Shown piece by piece: positions 8,289-14,352 of a stretch of 14,352 bases of DNA; positions within the stretch are counted from its first letter, which is position 1; each line of letters begins with the position of its first letter. This stretch comes from Paracoccaceae bacterium (GTDB lineage: Bacteria > Pseudomonadota > Alphaproteobacteria > Rhodobacterales > Rhodobacteraceae), in NCBI GenBank assembly GCA_009922885.1, contig RFUP01000018.1, positions 1-14,352 of the forward strand. The letters are read 5' to 3'. The notes under the pieces are model-generated. The model was not told the origin of the DNA and did no database searches. It worked only from the letters and a program-made list of their open reading frames with translations. The position numbers and the translations under genes were made by a program.

Positions 8289-9289
8289 GCCGACACCCGC
8301 GAGGGCATAGGCTGTTCCGCCTCAAGTGGAGCGTGCCAGCAGGCAACGCGATGCCCACCACCGAAATCCGTTAGCGATGGCGCTTTGGTGCACTCATCTG
8401 ACGCGAAGGGACACCGCGCGGCAAAGCGACAGCCCACCGGCATGTCGAGCGCGCCGGGCACGGTTCCCGGAATCGTAACCAGTCGCTCCGAACGCCCCGT
8501 CAGCGATGGCATGGAGGACATAAGGCCCAGTGTATAGGGATGCTGCGGATCGTCGAAGATCTGCTCGGTTTTGCCAGCCTCGACAATGCGGCCAGCATAC
8601 ATGACCGCGACTGCATCGGCCATTTCCGCCACCACACCCAGATCATGCGTGATCATTATCATCGCAGCACCTGTTTCCTGTCCAAGATTGCGCATCAGGT
8701 CGAGAATCTGCGCTTGGATCGTCACATCGAGCGCGGTGGTTGGTTCATCCGCAACCAGCAGTGCCGGGTCATTGGCCAGCGCCATGGCGATCATCACCCG
8801 TTGCCGCATCCCGCCTGACAACTGGTGCGGATACTCATCCAGCCGCTTTGCCGCCGCCGGGATGCGCACCCGTTCCAACATCTCAAGTGCCCGAGCCCGG
8901 CCTTCTCCGCGCGAGACGCCGCGATGTTCGCAGACTGCCTCTGCAATCTGGTCGCCAATCCGGAGCGCCGGGTTAAGAGAGGTCATCGGTTCCTGAAAGA
9001 TCATCGCGATGCGGTCACCTCTCATGGCGCGCAACGTCTCTCTTGGTGCCAACAACAGGTCGGCCCCCTGAAACCGCGCGGTCCCGCCCTCGATCCTGAG
9101 CGGCGTGCCATCCAAGAGCCCCATCAACGCGAGGGCGGTCAGGCTCTTGCCGCAACCGGACTCTCCCACGATGCAAAGCGTTTCGCCGGGGTTCAGCTCA
9201 AAGCTCACGCCATCGACCAAGGGCTGTGGCGCGTTCCCGACGCGGATCGTCAGGCCGTCCACCTGCAAAAGCGGCCCTAGCTCGGTCAT
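8285..9289 (-). CDS. Oligopeptide-type ABC transporter ATPase (DppD/OppD-like)
   Basis: This 334-residue cytoplasmic ATPase pairs with the F-type subunit encoded next. Motifs in order: Walker A GESGCGKS (42-49), Q-loop Gln99 in MIFQEPMTSLNP (a D-type signature), ABC signature LSGGMRQR (157-164), Walker B LLVADEP (177-183), D-loop TALD, and switch His215. The C-terminal oligopeptide domain (HPYTLGLMSSMP) ends with GCRFAARCPFASDEC and a further Cys in VACW, a cysteine cluster typical of these subunits. The ATG overlaps the stop of the regulator gene as ATGA, and the stop overlaps the next ATG in the same way. Regulator and ATPases are therefore on one message and translationally coupled. Confidence 0.94.
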   Translation of the reverse strand: MTELGPLLQVDGLTIRVGNAPQPLVDGVSFELNPGETLCIVGESGCGKSLTALALMGLLDGTPLRIEGGTARFQGADLLLAPRETLRAMRGDRIAMIFQEPMTSLNPALRIGDQIAEAVCEHRGVSRGEGRARALEMLERVRIPAAAKRLDEYPHQLSGGMRQRVMIAMALANDPALLVADEPTTALDVTIQAQILDLMRNLGQETGAAMIMITHDLGVVAEMADAVAVMYAGRIVEAGKTEQIFDDPQHPYTLGLMSSMPSLTGRSERLVTIPGTVPGALDMPVGCRFAARCPFASDECTKAPSLTDFGGGHRVACWHAPLEAEQPMPSRVSA

Positions 9290-9999
9290 GGTCGACCCTC
9301 CATCGACTTGCGGAGATTGTCGAACAATGTCTCAAGATGTTCGCGCATGGCGTTTGCAGCGGCTGTCCCGTCGCGCGCATGAATGGCGTCGATGATCTTT
9401 TGGTGTTGAGCGTCGTAAAATGCCCGGGTTTCTGGCGTTCGGGCACGGTGCCGTTTTTCCTGCCAATCGTCCCCCATGCGCACTTCGTCGATCAACGTAA
9501 AGGCAGTCAGCATCAAACGGTTGCCCGCGATCCGAGCGATGGCGTGGTGCAGCGCACCGTCCCAAATCTCAGCTGAATCCGAACCTTCCGCGTCGTGCGT
9601 TCGTTCCGCTAGTTTCCGAAGCCGCGCAACATCATCCGCAGTCGCGCGACGTGCGCAAAGATCGGCCAATGCAGGCTCGATGCAAAGCCGTGCCTCCATT
9701 GCCGAGAGCGGATCAACATCTGACGCGATCTGAGCGGCTAGCTCTTCGGTCGGATCGGGCGGCTGTCCAGCAAAAGTGCCCTTCCCTTGCTTACGCCAGA
9801 TCAGGCCTTCCGCTTCAAGCGTGTCAAGCGCCCGGCGGACCGATGCTCGCCCAGCCTCAAGCTCGGCTGCAAGATGACGCTCCGTCGGCAATCGCCCGTC
9901 CGAGGGAAGAAGCCCTTCACTTACGATCTGTCGGATCGCCTGAAGCACGCGGCTGGCCTCGGACGTTTCCTGCAGGTCTTTTGGACGGTTGTGTAGCAT
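9286..9999 (-). CDS. GntR-family transcriptional regulator, FadR/FCD subfamily
   Basis: This 237-residue protein is a ligand-sensing DNA-binding regulator. Residues about 13-78 form the GntR winged helix-turn-helix (LPTERHLAAELEAGRASVRRALDTL, then GLIWRKQGKGTFAG). Residues about 97-228 form an all-helical FCD domain. A metal/ligand site is suggested by Asp147 and His151 (WDGALHH), His199 and His221, the usual D-His-His-His set of FCD proteins. Such proteins bind as dimers to short dyads and release them when a small organic acid or amino acid binds. It is the first gene of the operon, and its stop overlaps the first ATPase gene. Two strong dyads lie about 20-60 bases upstream of its ATG, which points to autoregulation of the whole operon, most likely repression relieved by the imported compound. 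The effector is unknown. Confidence 0.93.
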   Translation of the reverse strand: MLHNRPKDLQETSEASRVLQAIRQIVSEGLLPSDGRLPTERHLAAELEAGRASVRRALDTLEAEGLIWRKQGKGTFAGQPPDPTEELAAQIASDVDPLSAMEARLCIEPALADLCARRATADDVARLRKLAERTHDAEGSDSAEIWDGALHHAIARIAGNRLMLTAFTLIDEVRMGDDWQEKRHRARTPETRAFYDAQHQKIIDAIHARDGTAAANAMREHLETLFDNLRKSMEGRP

Positions 10000-10020
10000 T
10001 CTGCCCCAGAGGAATTTCTC

Positions 10021-10056
10021 ATTGGATCAAACCAATCGTTCATTGGTTTAGCCAAT
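10021..10056. promoter_or_regulatory. Candidate operator of the GntR/FCD regulator (two dyads)
   Basis: Four half-sites alternate: ATTGG (10021-10025), CCAAT (10032-10036), ATTGG (10042-10046), CCAAT (10052-10056). They make two inverted repeats, ATTGG-N6-CCAAT and ATTGG-N5-CCAAT, whose centres are about 20.5 bp apart, two helical turns. The inner pair also forms a perfect 7-bp inverted repeat, AACCAAT-N5-ATTGGTT (10030-10048). FCD-type GntR proteins commonly bind such TGG/CCA dyads. The position, 22-57 bases upstream of the regulator ATG and across its promoter, fits autorepression. That this regulator is the one that binds is inferred. Confidence 0.65.
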
Positions 10057-10063
10057 CTGTCAA
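10035..10063 (-). promoter_or_regulatory. Candidate sigma-70 promoter of the operon
   Basis: Reading the minus strand, a perfect -35 box TTGACA lies at 10063-10058. After a 17-base spacer comes AACGAT at 10040-10035, a weak -10 box that keeps the conserved A and final AT. Transcription would start near 10028 and leave a leader of about 28 bases before the regulator ATG at 9999. One dyad fills the spacer and the other covers the -10 box and start site, so a bound regulator should block RNA polymerase. Confidence 0.5.
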
Positions 10064-10434
10064 TCCTTGACTGCTTGCGGGGAGCCAAAGCTCAGATCGC
10101 CGGGACCAAAGAGCTCCAAAACAGTTCCGCAAGTATCTATTTTTGAGGCAGAAAGGTGTTTCGCTTAAAGATTCAGCGCCAATCCGGCCAGTATGACTGC
10201 ATGACGTCCATCCTGTCTCGGGTGCGCTTGTTGATGTCGGGTCCGCACTTGGTCATAGCGAGGTAACACCTGAGGGATGTCCCGATTGATGTTGAACTTT
10301 GCGTAAAGGGTGGCGTTGCATTCCCTCAGCCTTAGGCTCGGGGTGATCAAACTGAAAGGAAAGCAACATCATGAAGAAGACTACGACATAGCAGCCAGCC
10401 CTGGCCAGCCAGAATGATCTGCGCGGGCTGCCGC
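10064..10434. other. Intergenic stretch without a convincing gene
   Basis: Between the operon promoter and the 3' end of the broken second GGT gene I see no gene I can support. An interrupted inverted repeat spans 10074-10133: CTTGCGG and GGAGC on the left pair with GCTCC and CCGCAAG on the right. A 61-codon minus-strand reading frame at 10165-10350 ends in a hydrophobic tail and contains an RYD triplet, slightly reminiscent of transposase C-termini, but the match is too weak to name. On the plus strand, a GAAAGGA ribosome-like site precedes an ATG at 10371 that is closed by a stop after six codons. These bits could be mobile-element debris at a junction between two blocks of different codon style. 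Confidence 0.4.
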
Positions 10435-12008
10435 CTAAAACCCCACCGCCTGCCCGTCTTTTCGCGATTCCGAGCCAGCAGCGTAGGCGCCATTGTCCAA
10501 CCGCTGCACAAATTGCGCCCCGCCAAAGCCAAAGGCGTTATCGGGCGGTTCCAGCGTCAGGGCGTGGCCCATCTCTGCGGCATGCTGGTTTCCACCGCCA
10601 CACCCAGCCCCTCGGTGGCGCGCCAGCGCGGGGCGTCGATGGCTTGCTGCACATCTTGGCCCCAAAGCTGGGTGCGCAGGGTCATATGCACATGGCCTTG
10701 CGCCTGCATCGGCCCGCCCATCACGCCAAAACTGGCCAAGGGGGCGCCATTGCGCATCAAAAAGCCCGGAATGATGGTATGAAAGGGGCGTTTGCGCGGG
10801 CCCACATAGTTTTGGCTGTTGGGATCCAGCGAAAAACCAGCACCGCGGTTTTGCAGGTGAATGCCCGTGCCCGGCACCACAACCCCTGCCCCGAACCCGG
10901 CATAGTTTGACTGGATAAAAGACACCATCCGCCCCGCGCTATCGCCCACGCTAAGATATACCGTTCCGCCGCGCTTGGGGGCGCCTGCCCCAAAATTGGT
11001 GGCCTGCCGGGGCGAGATCAGCTGCGCGCGCGCTTTCAGATAGCTGGGATCCAGCAAATCTTCGCTGCTGACATGCCCCATATGGGCGGGATCGGCCACA
11101 TAGGTTTCTGCATCGCGCAGCGCCAGTTTCATCGCCTCGATCTGTAAATGCAGCGCCTGCGGGTCATCTGGGTGCAAATCACGAATGCCGGTGTGGTTCA
11201 AAATGCCCAACCCCATCAGCGCGGCTATGCCCTGCCCATTGGGGGGAATTTCATGCATGCTGACATCGTCGAATTGCTGCGAAATGGTTCCGCACCAATC
11301 GGCGTGATGATCTGCCAGATCTTGCATCGACAGGGCCGCGCCGTGCATTTTTGCAAAATCAACGATCTTTTCGGCCAAGTCGCCCGTGTAAAAGGCCGCA
11401 CCCGTGGTTTGGGCGATGCGGCGCAGGCTGTGCCCCAGCGCGGGGTTTGTAAACCATTGCCCGGCCTTTGGTGCGGCACCATTTGGCATAAAGACATCCG
11501 CAAACCCCGGCTGATTGGCCAGCTGCGCCGCCCCCCGCGCCCACAAATCGGCAATCACGGGCGAGACGGCAAAGCCGTTTTCCGCATAGGAAATCGCGGG
11601 CTCTAGCAAGGTTTCAAACGGCAAACTGCCAAATTTTTCCCACAGCGCCACCCAGCCCGAAACCGCGCCCGGCACCGTCACTGCCTCCCAGCCCCAAAAG
11701 GGCATTTTTTGCAGGCCGGCAAAGCGGTCTGGCCCCCAGCCTGCGGGCGCGCGCCCCGAGGCGTTCAAGCCATGCAGCTGCGTGCCATCCCACAAGATGG
11801 CAAAGGCATCCGCGCCCAGCCCGTTGCCGGTGGGCTCGACCACGCATAGGGTGGCTGCGGTTGCAATGGCGGCATCCACCGCATTGCCGCCCCGCGCCAG
11901 CATGCCCAAACCCGCCTGCGCCGCCAAAGGCTGGCTGGTGGCCACCACGTTACGGGCCAAAATCGCGCTGCGGCGCGACGAATAGGCATGATGGCTGATC
12001 ACCTGCAT
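10435..12008 (-). pseudogene. Second gamma-glutamyltransferase (YwrD-like), 3' frameshift
   Basis: This reads as a second, cytoplasmic-type GGT of a different subfamily from the one in the operon. From the chosen ATG at 12008 the protein begins MQVISHHAYSSRR and shows GGNAVDAAIATAATLCVVEP, the variant NGLGADAF glycine motif, and the processing block RGGTVYLSVGD, whose Thr is residue 349. A longer frame from GTG at 12122 has no ribosome site and runs through the htpG promoter region; ATG 12008 has AGGGA upstream and fits family start points. Near 10575 the frame is lost: after VAVETSMP it meets TGA at 10557-10559. The family ending (MGHALTLEPPDNAFGFGGAQ, then DGQAVGF) continues in another frame to TAG at 10435. 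At least one base is missing, perhaps about 20, because the linker between SMP and MGHAL looks short. Loss of the last roughly 40 residues of the small subunit probably inactivates it. Confidence 0.8.
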
Positions 12009-12107
12009 TTTGCGCTGTTCCCTGTGCATTTGCGTATTGGCCCAACAATGCCCGAACCCAGCGCCCATTACAAACCGCTTTCTGCGCCCGCCCCCTTGCC
12101 GTGGATC

Positions 12108-12135
12108 CTTGATTTGTGACACCCAGTGCCTAAAT
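12108..12135 (+). promoter_or_regulatory. Possible heat-shock (RpoH-type) promoter of htpG
   Basis: CTTGAT at 12108-12113 is followed after 15 bases by CCTAAAT at 12129-12135. This resembles RpoH promoters, which have a CTTGAA-like -35 box and a C-rich, AT-ending -10 box. Transcription would start about 15-20 bases before the htpG ATG, just ahead of the ribosome site. The match is partial and based on inspection only. Confidence 0.35.
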
Positions 12136-12160
12136 CCGCGCCAGCAAAAAGGAGGATCAA

Positions 12161-14008
12161 ATGACCGCTCAAACGCATGATTTTACCGCCGATACCGGGA
12201 AAATTCTGAATATCGTCATCAACTCGCTTTATTCGGATCGTGATATTTTCCTGCGCGAATTGCTGTCGAACGCATCAGACGCCATTCATAAACGCAAATT
12301 GCTGGGCCAAAGCACCGCAGCGCTGCTGAACGAGGGGCGCGACGAAATTATCGTGGCGTTGGACACGAAACAAAAAATCCTTACCCTTACCGATACCGGC
12401 ATTGGGCTGGACGCCGATGAATTGACCCAGACATTGGGCACAATTGCGCGTTCGGGCACGGCTGCGTTTTTGGGGGATATGGCCGATCCATCGCAGGCAA
12501 AAGACGCGGCCAAAACCCTGATTGGGCAATTCGGTGTCGGCTTTTATTCGGCCTTCATGGTGGCCGAACAGGTCGAGGTGATCACCCGCAAGGCTGGCAC
12601 AGAGATGGGCCATATTTGGCAAAGCGATGGCAGCAGCGGCTATACGATCACACCCTGCGCCACCCCCCCCGCCATTGGCACCAGCTTGCGTCTGAAACTG
12701 CGCAAAGATGCAAAAACCTATGCCGATGCGGCGGTGATCAAAGGCTTGATCAAGAAATACTCAGATCACATCACCGTGCCGATTTTGGTGCAAACCGATG
12801 ATGGGCCAGCCGAACAGGCCAATTCCGCCCAAGCGCTGTGGTCGCGCCCGCCCGCCGAGCTGAGCGCGCAAGACTATACAGAATTTTACCACGCCACCTT
12901 TGGCAGCTTTGATACGCCCTTCTTGCACATTCACAACAAAACCGAAGGCACGCTGGAATTTACCAGCCTGCTTTATGTGCCCGGCACCGCGCCCTTTGAT
13001 CTGTACGAACCCGAGCGTAAAACCAAGCTGCGTCTTTACATCAACCGGGTCTTTATCAGCCAAGACGTGGACGGGCTGTTGCCCAGCTGGCTGCGCTTTG
13101 TGCAAGGGGTTTTGGACACCACCAGCCTTGATCTGAACGTCAGCCGCGAATTGGTGCAGCAAAGCCCGGTGATCCGCAAAATTGCGAAATCCATCACCAA
13201 GCGGGTGTTGAGCGAACTGAAGAAGAAACACACCAAAGACCCCGAAGCCTATGGCCAGTTTTGGGCACAATTTGGCAAAGTGCTGAAAGAAGGCCTGTAC
13301 GAAGACGCCGAAAACCGGGAAAAAATTGCCGAAATCATTTTGGTGCGGTCGATGAAGCACGAAAAAATGATCTCGCTGCAATCCTATCTCGACACGATGG
13401 CCGAGGGCCAAGACAGCATTTATGTGCTCAGCGCCGATAGCTTGAAACAGGCCGCCGCCAGCCCGCATCTCGAGGCCTTCAAAGCCAAGGATCTGGATGT
13501 CTTGCTGATGACCGACCCGATCGATGCCTTCTGGATTGCGCAGATGGGCCAGTTCAAAGGCAAATCCTTTGTCTCGATCGCGCGCGATGAATTCGATTTG
13601 TCGCAATTTGCCAATACCGATGCCACCCCCCACACCCCTGCCGATGCAGGCCTCAGCAGCCGTGCGGTGGCCGCGATCAAGGCCGCTTTGGGTGATCTGG
13701 TCGAAGATGTGCGCGCCAGCGACAAATTGGTAAACAGCCCCGCCCGTCTGGTGGCTGGCAGCGGCGGCCTAGATTTCAACCTAGAGCGCATTTTAAAGGC
13801 CCAAAACCCCGAGTTTGAGGGCAGCAAAAAGGTTCTGGAAATCAATGCCGCCCATGATCTTGTATCAAAAATCAGCACCTTAGAGGGCGAAGTTCAGCAA
13901 GCGGCCTGCCGCATTTTGTTTGAACAAGCCCGCCTGCTAGATGGCGAAATGCCCACCGATCCAAAGCAGTTTCAACTGGATTTTGCCACCTTGGCGCAAC
14001 GCCTATAA
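12161..14008 (+). CDS. htpG: Hsp90-family molecular chaperone HtpG
   Basis: This 615-residue protein is bacterial Hsp90, an ATP-dependent homodimeric chaperone of the cytoplasm (E. coli HtpG has 624 residues). The N-terminal GHKL ATPase domain shows IFLRELLSNASDAIHKRK with catalytic Glu33 and Asn37, DTGIG (78-82), ARSGTAAF (97-104) and the lid/phosphate motif GQFGVGFYSAFMVA (122-135). The middle domain has LYVPGTAPFDLYEP, KLRLYINRVFI and the client/ATP-contacting block LDLNVSRELVQQSPVIRKI. The C-terminal dimer domain ends in LATLAQRL, without an MEEVD tail, as usual in bacteria. A strong ribosome site AAGGAGG (12149-12155) lies 5 bases before the ATG. It is divergent from the broken GGT gene and convergent with the Hpt gene, which it overlaps by 6 bases. 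It has no evident functional link to the ABC/GGT operon. Confidence 0.97.
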   Translation: MTAQTHDFTADTGKILNIVINSLYSDRDIFLRELLSNASDAIHKRKLLGQSTAALLNEGRDEIIVALDTKQKILTLTDTGIGLDADELTQTLGTIARSGTAAFLGDMADPSQAKDAAKTLIGQFGVGFYSAFMVAEQVEVITRKAGTEMGHIWQSDGSSGYTITPCATPPAIGTSLRLKLRKDAKTYADAAVIKGLIKKYSDHITVPILVQTDDGPAEQANSAQALWSRPPAELSAQDYTEFYHATFGSFDTPFLHIHNKTEGTLEFTSLLYVPGTAPFDLYEPERKTKLRLYINRVFISQDVDGLLPSWLRFVQGVLDTTSLDLNVSRELVQQSPVIRKIAKSITKRVLSELKKKHTKDPEAYGQFWAQFGKVLKEGLYEDAENREKIAEIILVRSMKHEKMISLQSYLDTMAEGQDSIYVLSADSLKQAAASPHLEAFKAKDLDVLLMTDPIDAFWIAQMGQFKGKSFVSIARDEFDLSQFANTDATPHTPADAGLSSRAVAAIKAALGDLVEDVRASDKLVNSPARLVAGSGGLDFNLERILKAQNPEFEGSKKVLEINAAHDLVSKISTLEGEVQQAACRILFEQARLLDGEMPTDPKQFQLDFATLAQRL

Positions 14009-14352
14009 GCCCACAGTTGTGGCCTGCGGGCGCAACAGCGCCTGCAGGCGCGTGGCTTCGGCCAGCAGGCTGGTAAACGCCTCTAGCGGCGGCGGCTGGC
14101 TGTGGGTTTCAAGCGCGGTTTCAAACTGCACCAAAAGCCCATGCAGCCGCCGCGCGCCATAGGTGGCGGCCAAACCGGCAAACCCATGCACCATGGACGC
14201 CAATTGGCGGTGATTGGTGTTATTGGCACGCAGCGCAGCCGCCAGCTGTGACCCTTTTTGGACAAACCCTTCTAACCCTTGGGCCAGCGCCGCGTGGCCC
14301 ATTAATTCGGCTAAAACCGTTAAAATACTGCCATCCACAACCGGGGCAAACT
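14003..14352 (-). CDS. Hpt (histidine phosphotransfer) domain protein, 5' end outside window
   Basis: The reading frame is open to the window edge, so its start is not seen; a GTG at 14338 exists, but in-frame codons continue upstream. At least 116 residues are present. Numbered from that GTG, the segment ASMVHGFAGLAATYGARRLH carries the probable phospho-acceptor His51 in the Hpt pattern H-x3-G-x-A-x3-G-A-x2-L. The Lys that usually follows the His by three positions is Ala54 here. The surrounding sequence is predicted helical, as in a four-helix Hpt bundle. It could be a stand-alone Hpt protein or the C-terminal Hpt domain of a hybrid histidine kinase lying beyond the window. It would accept phosphate from a response-regulator receiver domain. 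The stop codon TAG (14005-14003) overlaps the last two codons of htpG on the other strand. Confidence 0.65.
   Translation of the reverse strand, partial: FAPVVDGSILTVLAELMGHAALAQGLEGFVQKGSQLAAALRANNTNHRQLASMVHGFAGLAATYGARRLHGLLVQFETALETHSQPPPLEAFTSLLAEATRLQALLRPQATTVGL
14022..14049. other. Strong 12-bp hairpin just past the htpG stop
   Basis: The arms GCCTGCGGGCGC (14022-14033) and GCGCCTGCAGGC (14038-14049) pair over 12 positions with a single G-T wobble and a 4-base loop AACA. The centre is about 27 bases after the htpG stop, and the whole repeat lies inside the 3' coding end of the convergent Hpt gene. No T-run follows on the plus strand. It may act as a 3' stabiliser or weak/Rho-assisted terminator for htpG; this is inferred from position and stem strength. 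Confidence 0.5.

Noticed and set aside
10165..10350. A 61-codon minus-strand reading frame with an RYD triplet and hydrophobic end, resembling a transposase C-terminus.
   Set aside because: The resemblance is limited to a few residues, there is no catalytic motif or good ribosome site, and the frame is short. Recorded only as possible debris.
10371..10391. ATG with a GAAAGGA ribosome-like site encoding a six-residue peptide (MKKTTT) before a TAG.
   Set aside because: Too short to support as a gene. It could be the broken start of a lost transposase or a chance match.
12009..12122. N-terminal extension of the second GGT gene from GTG at 12122.
   Set aside because: There is no ribosome site, the extension is basic and unlike the family, and it overlaps the candidate htpG promoter; ATG 12008 fits better.

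Overview
The window looks like part of an alphaproteobacterial chromosome, most likely Rhodobacteraceae or a close relative. This rests on the high G+C content and on the family mix: a DUF1028 protein beside a gamma-glutamyltransferase, a GntR/FCD regulator, and a small Hpt protein next to htpG. No rRNA, tRNA or CRISPR array was seen.

Layout. (1) Positions 1-1083 hold the 3' part of an IS701-family transposase gene (+ strand), cut by the window edge and interrupted by a frame change near 886-892. (2) Positions 9999 down to 1193 (- strand) form one tight eight-gene operon: GntR/FCD regulator, two oligopeptide-type ABC ATPases, a periplasmic solute-binding protein, two permeases, a cytoplasmic gamma-glutamyltransferase (GGT) and a DUF1028 protein. 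Three junctions are 4-base ATGA overlaps and another gap is only 10 bases. (3) Positions 10000-10434 hold the operon's promoter/operator and then an intergenic stretch with possible mobile-element debris. (4) Positions 10435-12008 (- strand) are a second GGT gene of a different subfamily, broken by a frameshift near its 3' end. (5) Positions 12161-14008 (+ strand) are htpG (Hsp90). (6) Positions 14003-14352 (- strand) are the 3' end of an Hpt-domain gene that overlaps the htpG stop by 6 bases.

How the genes may work together. The regulator probably controls its own operon: four ATTGG/CCAAT half-sites form two dyads about 20.5 bp apart, lying inside a TTGACA-type promoter. The ABC proteins would import a peptide-like solute. 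The GGT has no signal peptide, so it would cleave gamma-glutamyl bonds after import, and the DUF1028 protein (predicted Ntn-hydrolase fold) may hydrolyse a related bond. Glutathione or another gamma-glutamyl compound is the natural guess, but the substrate is inferred, not shown. Two back-to-back hairpins between the binding-protein and permease genes suggest that the binding protein is made in excess.

Codon style changes between the operon (C/G-ending codons, TTC, AAG) and the block from 10435 onward (many TTT, AAA, TTG). Together with the IS at the far end, this suggests that the operon may be an insertion next to an older chromosomal block whose own GGT gene has decayed.
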